DNA of 43,640 nucleotides, taken from NCBI RefSeq assembly GCF_018598555.1, contig NZ_JAHEWN010000022.1:1-43640 (forward strand), written 5' to 3'. Origin of the DNA: Curtobacterium aurantiacum (GTDB taxonomy: Bacteria > Actinomycetota > Actinomycetes > Actinomycetales > Microbacteriaceae). Shown here in pieces: positions 30,497 through 39,731 of this stretch (position 1 is its first letter; the number at the start of each line of letters is the position of its first letter). The translations under genes and the position numbers were made by a program. A model generated the notes under the pieces. It was not told where the DNA came from and ran no database searches. It was given only the letters and a program-made list of their open reading frames with translations.

Positions 30497-31630
30497 TCAG
30501 CCGAGGGCCCGGACCGTCGCGACGGCCTGGGCCACGGCAGCGACGACGAGCGGGACGTCGTCGGCCGTGAGTGATGCGTCGAACGTCAGGCGGAGGGCGG
30601 TCCGGGCCACGTCCTCGGGGATCCCGAGCGCCGTGAGCACGTGCGACGCCTCGGTGCTGCCAGCCGCGCACGCACTGCCCGACGACGACACGACGTCGCG
30701 CTGCTCGAGCTCGAGCAGGACGGTCTCGCCGTTGACGCCCGGGAAGCAGAACGAGGCGTGCCCGGGCAGCCGGTGCTCCCGCGACCCGGTGACGAACGCG
30801 CCGGGGACGGCTGCGAGCACCCCGTCGAGCACGGCGTCACGCACGGTGGTCGCCGCGTCGGACGCTGCTGCTGCCGAGGCCGACCCGAGTGCCGTCGCGA
30901 CCGCCACGGCACCGGCCACGTCCTCCGTGCCCGACCGCCGCCCGCGCTCCTGCCCGCCACCGTGCAGCAGCGGCTCGAGCGGGACGCCGGAGCGCACGGC
31001 GAGCACACCGGTGCCCTTCGGGGCGCCGAGCTTGTGCCCGGACAGCGACAGCGCGTCGACGCCGAGGACGTCGAGCCCGATCGGCAGCCACGGCGCGGAC
31101 TGCACGGCGTCGGTGTGGAACCGCGCCCCGACCTCGTGCGCCACCTCGGCGAGCGCCGGCACGTCCTGCACGGTGCCGATCTCGTTGTCGGCGTGCGCGA
31201 TCGAGACGAGCGTGGTGTCCGGGCGGAGCGCTGCGCGCAGCACCGCCGGGTCGACGCGGCCGTCCGGCCCGACGGGCAGCACGGTGACGTCGAAGTCGTG
31301 GAAACGGGCGAGGTACGCGCAGCTCTCCAGCACCGCCTCGTGCTCGATGGCGCTCGTGACGACGTGCCGACCGCGGGGCGCGGCGAGGGCGATCCCCTTG
31401 ATCGCGGTGTTCGCGCCCTCGGTGCCGCCGGTGGTGAAGACGACCTCGGCAGGCCGGCACCCGAGCACCCCGGCGACGGCGGCCCGTGCGGCGGTGAGTC
31501 CCCGCGCGGCCTCGTCCCCGACCCCGTGCGTCGACGAGGGGTTGCCGAACACCCCGGTCAGGTAGGGCCACATCGCCTCGAGCACCTCGCGGCGGACCGG
31601 GGTCGTGGCGGCGCGGTCCAGGTAGAACAC
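30497..31630 (-). CDS. Cysteine desulfurase (NifS/IscS-like) of the NAD operon
   Basis: 377 aa, PLP-dependent. It mobilises sulfur from cysteine for Fe-S clusters. Family motifs: FYLDRAATTPVRREVLEAM, FGNPSSTHGVGDEA, VVFTTGGTEGANTAIKG, HTDAVQS, SGHKLGAPKGTG (PLP lysine), and the catalytic cysteine in SSSGSACAAGSTEASHVL. GTG 31630 begins one base after the nadC stop. A desulfurase beside nadABC is known in Bacillus, where it serves the [4Fe-4S] cluster of quinolinate synthase, and the same role is inferred here. Confidence 0.93.
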   Translation of the reverse strand: MFYLDRAATTPVRREVLEAMWPYLTGVFGNPSSTHGVGDEAARGLTAARAAVAGVLGCRPAEVVFTTGGTEGANTAIKGIALAAPRGRHVVTSAIEHEAVLESCAYLARFHDFDVTVLPVGPDGRVDPAVLRAALRPDTTLVSIAHADNEIGTVQDVPALAEVAHEVGARFHTDAVQSAPWLPIGLDVLGVDALSLSGHKLGAPKGTGVLAVRSGVPLEPLLHGGGQERGRRSGTEDVAGAVAVATALGSASAAAASDAATTVRDAVLDGVLAAVPGAFVTGSREHRLPGHASFCFPGVNGETVLLELEQRDVVSSSGSACAAGSTEASHVLTALGIPEDVARTALRLTFDASLTADDVPLVVAAVAQAVATVRALG

Positions 31631-31631
31631 G

Positions 31632-32537
31632 TCAGTCCCGCACGGGCACCGCGACGTGCTCCGTCGGCACCGCGACGTCGATGTCGAGCCCGAGGTCGAG
31701 CGCCCGCGCCGAGTGGGTCAGTGCGCCGACCGAGATGACGTCGACGCCGGTCGCCGCGATCGCCGCGACGGTGTCGAGTGACACGCCGCCCGAGGCCTCG
31801 ACGAGCGCACGCCCGGCGACGATGCCGACCCCGGTCACGAGTTCGTCCGGCGTGAAGTTGTCGAGCATGATCGTGTCGACCCCGGCCGCGACGACGGGTT
31901 CGATCTGGTCGATCCGGTCCACCTCGACCTCCACGTGCACGGTGTGCCCGAGCCGCTGGCGGGCCTGGGCGACCGCGTCGCCGATGCCGATGCCGCCGGC
32001 CAGGAGCACCGCCAGGTGGTTGTCCTTGGCGAGCACGGCGTCGGACAGCGAGGTGCGGTGGTTGTGTCCGCCACCGCACCGGACGGCGTACCGCTCGAGT
32101 GCTCGGAGGCCCGGCGTCGTCTTCCGGGTGTCGACGATCCGCGCGGACGTGCCCGCGGTGGCCGCGACGTGGGCCGCGGTGGCCGTGGCGATGCCCGACA
32201 TCCGCTGGACCAGGTTCAGGGCGACCCGTTCGGCCCGCAGCACGGCGCGCGCCGATCCGGTCACGGTCGCGAGGACGTCGCCCGCCACGAACCGGATGCC
32301 GTCGGCGACGTGCACCACGGCCTGGATCGACGGGTCGACGGCGTGCATCACCGCGACGAACACCGCCCCGCCGCTCAGGACGCCGGGTTCGCGCGCGCCG
32401 AGGGTCGCGGTCGCGGTCGCCTCCACGGGGATCAGGGTCTCGCTGGTGACGTCGCCCCAGGGCGCGTCCTCCTCGAGCGCGGTCTCGATCACGCGACGGA
32501 GCGCGTGCGGCGGGATGGTGCCGGGGTCGGTGGTCAT
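31632..32537 (-). CDS. nadC: Nicotinate-nucleotide pyrophosphorylase (carboxylating)
   Basis: 301 aa. It converts quinolinate and PRPP to nicotinate mononucleotide, the third step of de novo NAD synthesis. Motifs: EDAPWGDVTSETLIP, RAERVALNLVQRMSGIAT, DTRKTTPGLRALERYAVRCGGGHNHR, KDNHLAV and VEVEVDRIDQ. The ATG overlaps the nadB stop by 4 nt. Tightly operonic with nadB and the cysteine desulfurase. Confidence 0.96.
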   Translation of the reverse strand: MTTDPGTIPPHALRRVIETALEEDAPWGDVTSETLIPVEATATATLGAREPGVLSGGAVFVAVMHAVDPSIQAVVHVADGIRFVAGDVLATVTGSARAVLRAERVALNLVQRMSGIATATAAHVAATAGTSARIVDTRKTTPGLRALERYAVRCGGGHNHRTSLSDAVLAKDNHLAVLLAGGIGIGDAVAQARQRLGHTVHVEVEVDRIDQIEPVVAAGVDTIMLDNFTPDELVTGVGIVAGRALVEASGGVSLDTVAAIAATGVDVISVGALTHSARALDLGLDIDVAVPTEHVAVPVRD

Positions 32538-34270
32538 GCGGGTACCTCCTGCGGGACGACTGCGGAGCCGTCGGCGCGTTCGTCCGTGTGCTCGTCGGGA
32601 TGTGCGTCGGTGTGGTCGACGACCCAGCCGTACGAGGCCGGGGCGGTGGGGTCGGTGTCGGGGTGGTCGGTGCGGGCGTGCGCCCCACGCGACTCGGTGC
32701 GGGTCTCGGCGGCGAGCGCGACGAGTCGCGCCAGGTCGAGGAGCGCCAGGTCCTCGTGCTCACGCACGCCGCCGCCGGTCGGCGCGGTCAGCGCGTCGAG
32801 CTCGCGGCGCGCGCTGGCCAGCCCGACGGCGTCACGGAGCAGCCCGACGCGGTCCGTCATGACGGACTGGACCGCCTGTCGGACGGCACCGACGTCGTCG
32901 AGGCGGGTCGCGCCTCCAGGCAGGGCCGGACTGGGCCCACGCCTGCCGGTTCCGGCGCGCTGCGGAGCCTGCGGAGCGGCGTGACGGCCGAGCAGGTGGG
33001 GGGAGGCGCAGATCGCGTCGGCCGCTCGGGGCACGCTGGTGACGTGGAGACCGGCGTCCCCGCGCAGGCGGAGCAGGCCGGGTCGCGGTGCAGCGACCGC
33101 GTCCGCTGCGCGGACCGCGAAGACGAGTCCCTCGAGCAGGGAGTTCGAGGCGAGCCGGTTGGCGCCGTGGACCCCGGTGCAGGCGGCTTCACCGACGGCG
33201 AGGAGTCCGGGCAGGCTGGTGCGGCCCTCGGCGTCGGTGGCGATGCCGCCCATCGAGTAGTGCGCGGCCGGTGCGACGGGGACACCCTCGTGAGTCCAGT
33301 CGAACCCGGCGGCGCGGGTGGCCCGGGTGAGTCCGGGGAACCGCGTGACCAGGAACCCGGCGTCGAGGCCGGTGGCGTCGAGGAGGACGGGTGCGCCGCC
33401 CTGGTCGCGCACCGCGGCGGCGATGCCACGGGCGACGACGTCGCGTGGGGCGAGCTCGGCGTCCGGGTGCACGTCGGTCATGAAGCGGTTCCCGGCGGCG
33501 TCGCGGAGGACGGCGCCCTCACCGCGGACGGCTTCGGACACCAGGCCGCCGCCGGGGACGGCCAGCCGGGTCGGGTGGAACTGGACGAACTCCAGGTCGG
33601 CGAGGACGGCACCGGCGCGCCAGGCGGCGGCGACCCCGTCGCCGGTCGCGACCAGGGGGTTCGTCGTCTCGCGGTACAGGTGTCCCGCTCCCCCGGACGC
33701 GATGACGACGGCGTCCGCGTCGAGCCGGCGGGGTTCCCCGAGCAGGTCGAGGACGTCGACGCCGACGACCGCCCCGTCGCGGACGACGAGGTCGGTCAGG
33801 CTCGTGCGCTCCAGGATCGTGACGTGTCGACGGTGCAGTGCCGCGATGAGGGTGCGTTCGATGGCGGCCCCGGTCGCGTCACCGTCGGCGTGCACGACGC
33901 GCCACCGGCCGTGCGCGGCTTCACGGCCGCGGGCGAGGTCGTCGCCGTACCGGTCGAGTGTCGCCGGGTCCGACGACCGGTCGAAGGGCACCCCGAGGGC
34001 GAGCAGGTCGCGGACGCGGGCCGGGCCGTCGGTGCAGAGGACCTCGACGGCGCGGGCGTCGGCGCTGCCCGCCGCGGCGACGTGGGTGTCAGCCTGGTGC
34101 AGCGCCGCGGAGTCGTCGGCGCCGAGCGCCACCGCGATGCCGCCCTGGGCGTACGCGGTGGCGCTGTCGGCGAGCGCCCCCTTCGTCACCAGGGTGACGT
34201 CGTGCAGGGCACTGGCGCGGATCGCTGCGGTCAGCCCGGCGATGCCGGAGCCGACGATGACGACGTGCAC
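32534..34270 (-). CDS. nadB: L-aspartate oxidase
   Basis: 578 aa FAD enzyme. It oxidises aspartate to iminoaspartate, the first NAD precursor step. It carries the dinucleotide-binding VIVGSGIAGLTAAIRA at the N-terminus, then YAQGGIAVALG, FVQFHPTRLAVPGGGLVSEAVRGEG and AHYSMGGIATDAEGRTSLPGLLAVGEAACTGVHGANRLASNSLLEGLVFAVRAA, all hallmark segments. A His/Asp/Thr-rich tail is unusual. ATG 34270 lies 31 nt after nadA. Confidence 0.96.
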   Translation of the reverse strand: MHVVIVGSGIAGLTAAIRASALHDVTLVTKGALADSATAYAQGGIAVALGADDSAALHQADTHVAAAGSADARAVEVLCTDGPARVRDLLALGVPFDRSSDPATLDRYGDDLARGREAAHGRWRVVHADGDATGAAIERTLIAALHRRHVTILERTSLTDLVVRDGAVVGVDVLDLLGEPRRLDADAVVIASGGAGHLYRETTNPLVATGDGVAAAWRAGAVLADLEFVQFHPTRLAVPGGGLVSEAVRGEGAVLRDAAGNRFMTDVHPDAELAPRDVVARGIAAAVRDQGGAPVLLDATGLDAGFLVTRFPGLTRATRAAGFDWTHEGVPVAPAAHYSMGGIATDAEGRTSLPGLLAVGEAACTGVHGANRLASNSLLEGLVFAVRAADAVAAPRPGLLRLRGDAGLHVTSVPRAADAICASPHLLGRHAAPQAPQRAGTGRRGPSPALPGGATRLDDVGAVRQAVQSVMTDRVGLLRDAVGLASARRELDALTAPTGGGVREHEDLALLDLARLVALAAETRTESRGAHARTDHPDTDPTAPASYGWVVDHTDAHPDEHTDERADGSAVVPQEVPA

Positions 34271-34301
34271 GGTGGTCTCCCTCGTTCGTCGGGCTCGCGT
34301 G

Positions 34302-35573
34302 TCAGCCGCGGGGCTTGGCGGCGAGCATCCGCTCGAGCGCCACCTTGGCGTCCGCCTGCACGTCGGCGGGGACGACGATCTCGTTGAGGACCTCGCCGCG
34401 GACGAGCGCCTCGAGCACCCAGGCGAGGTAGCCCGGGTGGATCCGGTACATCGTCGAGCAGGGGCAGACGACCGGGTCGAGGCAGAAGATCGTGTGCTGC
34501 GGGTACTCGGCGGCGAGCCGGTTCACCATGTTGATCTCCGTGCCGATCGCGAAGGTGGTCGGCTCGGTGGCCGCGGCGACGGTCTTCCGGATCAGGTCGG
34601 TGCTGCCGGCGTGGTCGGCGGCGTCGACGACGGCCATCGGGCACTCCGGGTGCACGATGACCTGCACGCCCGGGTGCTCGCGGCGGGCCTGGTCGATCTG
34701 GTCGACGGTGAAGCGGCGGTGCACCGAGCAGAAGCCGTGCCAGAGGATGACCTTGGCCTCGAGCAGCTCCGCGGCTGTGTTGCCCCCACCGGGCTTCCGG
34801 GGGTTCCACATCGGCATCAGGTCGGTGCTGATGCCCATCGCCTTCGCGGTGTTGCGGCCGAGGTGCTGGTCGGGGAAGAACAGGACGCGCTGCCCGCGCT
34901 CGAACGCCCACTCGAGCACGGTCGCGGCGTTCGACGAGGTGCAGACGATGCCGCCGTTGCGACCGCAGAACGCCTTGAGGTCGGCGGCGGAGTTCATGTA
35001 GGTGACCGGGATCACGGGGGCGCGGCCGTCGGCGTCGGGCTCGGTGCCGTACACCGCGGTCAGCTCGGCCCACGCGGCCTCGACGCTGTCGATGTCGGCC
35101 ATGTCCGCCATCGAGCAGCCGGCCGCCAGGTTCGGCAGGATCACGCGCTGGTCGTCGCGGGCCAGGATGTCGGCGGTCTCGGCCATGAAGTGCACGCCGC
35201 AGAACACGATCGCCTCGGCGTCGGGCTTCGTCAGGGCGGCGTTCGCGAGCTGGAACGAGTCACCGAGGAAGTCCGCGTGCCGGACGACCTCGTCGCGCTG
35301 GTAGAAGTGCCCGAGGACGACGACCCGGTCCCCGAGGGTGGCCTTCGCCCGCTCGATGCGCTCGTGGAGCTCGTCGGTCGGGGCCGTCTTGTACTCGTCG
35401 GGCAGGACACCCTGGCGCGGGGCACTCGTCGGGATGACGTCGGACATCGACGACCCCGGGCCGTACCCGGGGCGGGAGTCGAAGTCCCACGTCGGCACGG
35501 CGAGGTCGGGCGTGCAGGTGCTGCCGCCGGCCTGGCCGTTGGAGATGAGTTCGATCGTCGTGGCGATGGACAC
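34302..35573 (-). CDS. nadA: Quinolinate synthase
   Basis: 423 aa, longer than most NadA (about 310-370) by an N-terminal extension of ~60 residues. It condenses iminoaspartate with DHAP using a [4Fe-4S] cluster. Cluster cysteines are plausible in VFCGVHFMAE, HPECPM and VVCPCSTM, with VVLGHFYQRDEVV and GHFYQRD-type substrate motifs upstream. GTG 35573 follows AGGAAA and lies 8 nt after nrtR, so nrtR-nadA-nadB-nadC-desulfurase form one operon. Confidence 0.95.
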   Translation of the reverse strand: MSIATTIELISNGQAGGSTCTPDLAVPTWDFDSRPGYGPGSSMSDVIPTSAPRQGVLPDEYKTAPTDELHERIERAKATLGDRVVVLGHFYQRDEVVRHADFLGDSFQLANAALTKPDAEAIVFCGVHFMAETADILARDDQRVILPNLAAGCSMADMADIDSVEAAWAELTAVYGTEPDADGRAPVIPVTYMNSAADLKAFCGRNGGIVCTSSNAATVLEWAFERGQRVLFFPDQHLGRNTAKAMGISTDLMPMWNPRKPGGGNTAAELLEAKVILWHGFCSVHRRFTVDQIDQARREHPGVQVIVHPECPMAVVDAADHAGSTDLIRKTVAAATEPTTFAIGTEINMVNRLAAEYPQHTIFCLDPVVCPCSTMYRIHPGYLAWVLEALVRGEVLNEIVVPADVQADAKVALERMLAAKPRG

Positions 35574-35581
35574 GGGGTTTC

Positions 35582-36289
35582 CTATCGGTTCCGCTGCTGG
35601 TGCTGATCGGCTCCGGTCTGCAGCGGGCCGTTGTCCGCGTAGGCCAGGTCGGGGTTCGAGCGGTACAGCCGGGCCGGACGGTGCCGGCCCCCGCTCGTGG
35701 TCTCGTCGGTCGGCAGGACCGCGTCGGTCTTCTCGACCTGCCGACGGAAGTTCGCGGGGTCGAGCGCTCGGCCGAGCACCGCCTCGTACACGCCCCGGAG
35801 TTCGGCGAGGGTGAAGCGGTCGCCGAGGAACGCCTGCGCGATCCGCGAGTACGACATCTTGTTGCGCAGCCGCCACAGGGCGTACTCGACGATGCGGTCG
35901 TGGTCGAAGGCGAGCGGCGGGTGCTCGTCGGCCAGGAACCACCGGACGTTCCAGTCGTCGGGCACGACGTTCGCCTCGTCCGGGTGCACGAGCGCCCAGT
36001 ACACGATCGACACGACCCGGTTCGGGGAGCGTCCGACGTCGCCGAAGGCGTAGAGCTGCTCGAGGTACCGCGGCTGGACGTTCGTCGTCTCGCGCAGTCG
36101 GGCAGCTGCGGAGTCCTCGAGCCCCTCGTCGTCGCCGACCCAGCCGCCGGGGAGCGCCCAGGACCCCTCGAACGGCTCGGCGACGCGGCGGACGAGCGGC
36201 ATCCACAGCGCCGGAGCCCCGGTGTCGGGGTGCGGGCGCAGGGCGACGATCACGGTGGAGACCGCGACGCGGATGCCTGCTTCGTCCAT
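35582..36289 (-). CDS. nrtR: NrtR: Nudix-related transcriptional repressor of NAD genes
   Basis: 235 aa. The N-terminal Nudix-fold domain has VSTVIVALRPHPDTGAPALWMPLVRRVAEPFEGSWALPGGWVGDDEGLEDSAAARLRETTNV. The Nudix box is degenerate (no REXXEE catalytic pair), as expected for ADP-ribose-sensing NrtR proteins. The C-terminal part (SYSRIAQAFLGDRFTLAELRGVYEAVLGRALDPANFRRQVEK) is the winged HTH. First gene of the nad operon; inverted half-sites upstream overlap its promoter, implying autoregulation. ADP-ribose and NAD would relieve repression. Confidence 0.92.
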   Translation of the reverse strand: MDEAGIRVAVSTVIVALRPHPDTGAPALWMPLVRRVAEPFEGSWALPGGWVGDDEGLEDSAAARLRETTNVQPRYLEQLYAFGDVGRSPNRVVSIVYWALVHPDEANVVPDDWNVRWFLADEHPPLAFDHDRIVEYALWRLRNKMSYSRIAQAFLGDRFTLAELRGVYEAVLGRALDPANFRRQVEKTDAVLPTDETTSGGRHRPARLYRSNPDLAYADNGPLQTGADQHQQRNR

Positions 36290-36295
36290 GGTGAA

Positions 36296-36342
36296 GATAG
36301 TGTCAATCTGACTCGAAGTGTTCGGGTTGGGATGACACTATC
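36296..36342. promoter_or_regulatory. NrtR-type operator: inverted half-sites at the nad promoter
   Basis: GATAGTGTCA (36296-36305) and TGACACTATC (36333-36342) form a perfect inverted repeat with 27 nt between. The first overlaps a CACTAT -10-like box 7 nt before the nrtR ATG. The element also lies ~90 nt upstream of the divergent acyP. Confidence 0.6.
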
Positions 36343-36432
36343 ATTGCCGCAGCGGTCGGCTCGTCACGAGCCGGAAACAGATCGTCACGGGACCGAAAAC
36401 TCCCGGGGCCACGCCGCGGACAGCGTGAGGAC

Positions 36433-36714
36433 ATGACGACGGTGACGAGGGTGCACGCCGTGGTGTCGGGGACGGTCCAGGGGGTCGGTTTCCGGTACTG
36501 GACCGCGCGGAAGGCCGACGGGCTCGACCTCGTCGGGTACGCCAGGAACCTGTTCGACGGCACGGTCGAGGTCGAGGCCGAGGGCCCGTCGGTCGCGGTC
36601 GACTCGCTCGTCGAGTGTCTCCGCACCGGTCCGCCCTCGGCGACCGTGACCGACGTCACGCTCCGGACGGTCGCGCCGCACGGTGACGCCGACGGGTTCG
36701 CCATCCTGCACTGA
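36433..36714 (+). CDS. acyP: Acylphosphatase
   Basis: 93 aa, standard size. It hydrolyses acyl phosphates. The signature VSGTVQGVGFRYWTARKADGLDLVGYARN contains the catalytic R21 and N39. ATG 36433 has GAGGA close upstream. Divergent from nrtR; a single gene. Confidence 0.93.
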   Translation: MTTVTRVHAVVSGTVQGVGFRYWTARKADGLDLVGYARNLFDGTVEVEAEGPSVAVDSLVECLRTGPPSATVTDVTLRTVAPHGDADGFAILH

Positions 36715-36869
36715 GCGAGCCCGACGGGAGGACGGATCGCGCGGCACCGATCGTTCACCTGCGGATGTCGGAGCGAAGCGGAATAATCGCATCCACTCAG
36801 GGGGTTGCCCTGTCTGCGCGTCCTGCGCCACACCCGTTCCACCCGTCGTGACCCACCAGGAGCACCCGC

Positions 36870-38351
36870 ATGACCCAGGCCGTCGATTCCGCCCCGCGCA
36901 CCGGGAGCGTCTCGCAGCCGTCCGCTGCCGAGACCCGACTCGTGATCGGGCTGCTGCTCGTCTCCGCGTTCGTCGTCATCCTCAACGAGACGATCATGGG
37001 TGTGGCGCTGCCCCGCCTCATGGACGACCTCCGGATCAGCGCCGCGACCGGTCAGTGGCTGACCACCGGCTTCCTGCTCACCATGGCGGTCGTCATCCCG
37101 ATCACCGGGTTCCTGCTGCAGCGCTTCAACACCCGCCCGGTCTTCGTCTGGGCCATGGGGCTCTTCTCGCTCGGCACGCTGATCGCCCTGCTCGCGCCGG
37201 GCTTCACGGTCCTGCTCGTCGGCCGCATCGTGCAGGCCAGCGGCACCGCGATCATGATGCCGCTGCTCATGACGACGGTCCTGACCCTCGTCGACCCGGC
37301 CCACCGCGGCCGCATCATGGGCAACATCTCGATCGTCATCTCGGTCGCACCGGCGATCGGGCCGACCATCTCCGGGCTCATCCTCAACGCGTTCTCGTGG
37401 CGCTGGCTGTTCGGCTTCGTCCTGCCCATCGCGATCGCCGCGCTCATCCTCGGCATGGTCAAGGTGCAGAACGTCTCGACGCCGCGCAAGGCCCCGATCG
37501 ACGTGCTCTCGGTGCTGCTGTCCGCCTTCGCCTTCGGCGGGATCGTCTACGGCCTCTCCAGCATCGGTGAAGCCGCCACGACCGGTCTCGCCGTCCCGGT
37601 GGGCGCGCTCGTCGTCGGCGCGGTCGCCCTCGCGGTGTTCATCGTCCGGCAGACCCGTCTGCAGCGCACCGACAGTGCCCTGCTCGACCTCCGCACCTTC
37701 CGCACGCGCGGCTTCACGGTGCCGATCGTCGCGATGGGCCTGAGCTTCATGGCGATGTTCGGCACGCTCATCCTGCTGCCGATCTACCTCGAGCGCGTCC
37801 TCGGGCTCGAGGTGCTGCAGGTCGGCCTGCTGCTGCTCCCCGGTGGGCTGCTGATGGGGCTCCTCTCCCCCATCGTCGGTCGCATCTACGACCGCCGTGG
37901 CCCGCGCGTGCTGCTCATTCCCGGTTCGATCATCGTCAGCGCCGTGCTCTGGGCGCTCTCCACCGTGGACGTCGACACCAGCGTGTGGTTCGTCCTCGGC
38001 GCACACGTGGTGCTGAGCATCGGCCTGGCCCTGACCTTCACGCCGCTGTTCACCGCGGCGCTCGGCGGGCTGCCCCCGAAGCTGTACTCGCACGGCAGCG
38101 CGGTGCTAGGCACGGCGCAGCAGCTCGCCGGGGCCGCCGGCACGGCACTCTTCGTCACGCTGCTGACGATCGGTGCGGCGACCGCTGTCGAGGGCTCCGG
38201 AGCCGACGGCCTGGCCGTGGCCACCGCCTCGGGTGTCGGCACCGCCTTCCTGGTCGGCGCGGTCATCTCACTGTTCGGCATCCTGGCCTCGGTGTTCGTC
38301 CGTCGGCCGGAACTGCCCGAGGGCGCGCCGACGCCCCCGCCCGTGCACTGA
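36870..38351 (+). CDS. DHA2-family MFS exporter
   Basis: 493 aa with ~14 membrane helices. The first helix reads GLLLVSAFVVILNETIMGVALPRLMDDLRI and TM4 reads IVQASGTAIMMPLLMTTVLTLVDPAHRGRIMGN, typical of DHA2 pumps (closest by eye to Lmr/EmrB-like). The motif A loop is weak (LQRFNTRPVFVWAMG). ATG has AGGAG upstream; a CAGGG/CCCTG mini-hairpin lies in the ~150-nt leader. No adjacent regulator is visible. The last codons and stop are partly duplicated just downstream (see 38345-38380). Confidence 0.88.
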   Translation: MTQAVDSAPRTGSVSQPSAAETRLVIGLLLVSAFVVILNETIMGVALPRLMDDLRISAATGQWLTTGFLLTMAVVIPITGFLLQRFNTRPVFVWAMGLFSLGTLIALLAPGFTVLLVGRIVQASGTAIMMPLLMTTVLTLVDPAHRGRIMGNISIVISVAPAIGPTISGLILNAFSWRWLFGFVLPIAIAALILGMVKVQNVSTPRKAPIDVLSVLLSAFAFGGIVYGLSSIGEAATTGLAVPVGALVVGAVALAVFIVRQTRLQRTDSALLDLRTFRTRGFTVPIVAMGLSFMAMFGTLILLPIYLERVLGLEVLQVGLLLLPGGLLMGLLSPIVGRIYDRRGPRVLLIPGSIIVSAVLWALSTVDVDTSVWFVLGAHVVLSIGLALTFTPLFTAALGGLPPKLYSHGSAVLGTAQQLAGAAGTALFVTLLTIGAATAVEGSGADGLAVATASGVGTAFLVGAVISLFGILASVFVRRPELPEGAPTPPPVH

Positions 38352-38459
38352 CCGACGAGCCTCGCGCACTGACCGACGAGCAGGGCCGGACGCCGAACCC
38401 GTGACGGGACCGGCGCCCGGCCCACGCCCGTCTCCGGACCGCGTGGCAGGGTGGGCGCC

Positions 38460-39707
38460 ATGCGGTCGACGACGAGCGAGCTGAACTGGTCCGGCACGGT
38501 CACGTACACGGCCGAACGGGTGGTCCGTCCGGCGTCGATCGACGAGGCAGCCCAGGTCGTGGCCGACGCCGATCGGGTGCACGGCCTCGGCACACGCCAC
38601 TCGTTCAACGCCGTCGCCGACACCGCGGGCGTCCTGCTCGACCTGACCGGGATCCCGACCGACCTCGTCGTCGACGCCGAGCAGCGCACCGTGACGCTCG
38701 GCGCCGGCACCCGGTACGGCGACGTCGCGGCCGACATCGACCGCGCCGGGTTCGCCCTGCACAACACGGGTTCTCTCCCGCACATCTCGGTGGGCGGGGC
38801 CATCGCCACGGGCACCCACGGGTCCGGCACGACGCTCGGTTCGCTGTCCACCGCCGTGCGCGCGCTCGAGGTGCTCGGGCCGGACGGCACCGCGCGCACG
38901 ATCGACCGGACCGACCCGGCGTTCGACGGGGCCGTGCTGCACCTCGGACTGCTCGGCATCGTGGCCCGGGTGACGCTCGACGTCGAACCGGCCTACCGGA
39001 TGCGTCAGGACGTCTACGGCGCGATCCCGTGGGACACCTTCACGGCGAACGTCGCCGAGGTGCACGCCGCCGGGTACTCGGTGTGCGCGTACACGGTGTT
39101 CGGCGACGCGATCAGTGAGGTCCTGGTGAAGTCGCGCGTGCCCGACGGAGCCGACGACGTGCCCGTCCCGGACGCACTCGTCGGCGCACCCCGGCTGCCC
39201 GGCACCCCCGGTGACGACCGCCGCACCGCCCGCGACGGTTCGGTCGGCCCGTGGTGGGACCGACTGCCGCACTTCCCGATCGGATCCGTCCCGAGCCACG
39301 GGTCCGAGGTGCAGAGCGAACACTTCGTCCCCCTCCGGCACGCGGCGGCCGCCCTGGACGCGCTCCGGGGGCTGGCGGACCGGATACAGCCGCACCTGCA
39401 CGTCTGCGAACTCCGGACGATGGCCGCCGACGGGTTCTGGCTCAGCCCGACCCAGGGCGAGGACGTCCTCTGCATCGCCTTCACGTGGAAGAAGCACCCG
39501 GCCGAGGTCGCCGCGCTCCTGCCCGACCTCGAGGCCCGGCTCGCGGCATTCGACGGCCGTCCGCACTGGGGCAAGATGAGCTCACTCGACCACGCGGCCA
39601 TCGCCGGGCTGTACCCGCGGCTAGCGGACTTCCGCGACCTCGTCGCCCGAGCCGACCCGGAGCGGACGTTCGCATCCGCGTTCGGCGAGCGCGTGCTCGG
39701 GACCTGA
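38460..39707 (+). CDS. Alditol oxidase-like FAD enzyme (xylitol/sorbitol oxidase family)
   Basis: 415 aa. VAO-type flavoenzyme matching Streptomyces AldO in length (about 418) and motifs: GLGTRHSFN with H47 as the expected covalent FAD histidine, SLPHISVGGAIATGTHGSG, GAVLHLGLLGIVARVTLDVEPAYRMRQ, CELRTMAADGFWL and HWGKMSS (K372). It would oxidise polyols to aldoses with release of H2O2. ATG 38460 lies 7 nt after CAGGGT, a possible leaderless start. Follows the DHA2 exporter; substrate inferred from family. Confidence 0.85.
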   Translation: MRSTTSELNWSGTVTYTAERVVRPASIDEAAQVVADADRVHGLGTRHSFNAVADTAGVLLDLTGIPTDLVVDAEQRTVTLGAGTRYGDVAADIDRAGFALHNTGSLPHISVGGAIATGTHGSGTTLGSLSTAVRALEVLGPDGTARTIDRTDPAFDGAVLHLGLLGIVARVTLDVEPAYRMRQDVYGAIPWDTFTANVAEVHAAGYSVCAYTVFGDAISEVLVKSRVPDGADDVPVPDALVGAPRLPGTPGDDRRTARDGSVGPWWDRLPHFPIGSVPSHGSEVQSEHFVPLRHAAAALDALRGLADRIQPHLHVCELRTMAADGFWLSPTQGEDVLCIAFTWKKHPAEVAALLPDLEARLAAFDGRPHWGKMSSLDHAAIAGLYPRLADFRDLVARADPERTFASAFGERVLGT

Positions 39708-39731
39708 CCCGGGCCTCCAGGCAGTGCCCCG

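Noticed and set aside
36303..38093. 596-codon open frame opposite acyP and the MFS gene
   Set aside because: Antisense shadow; the plus strand has canonical acylphosphatase and transporter sequences.
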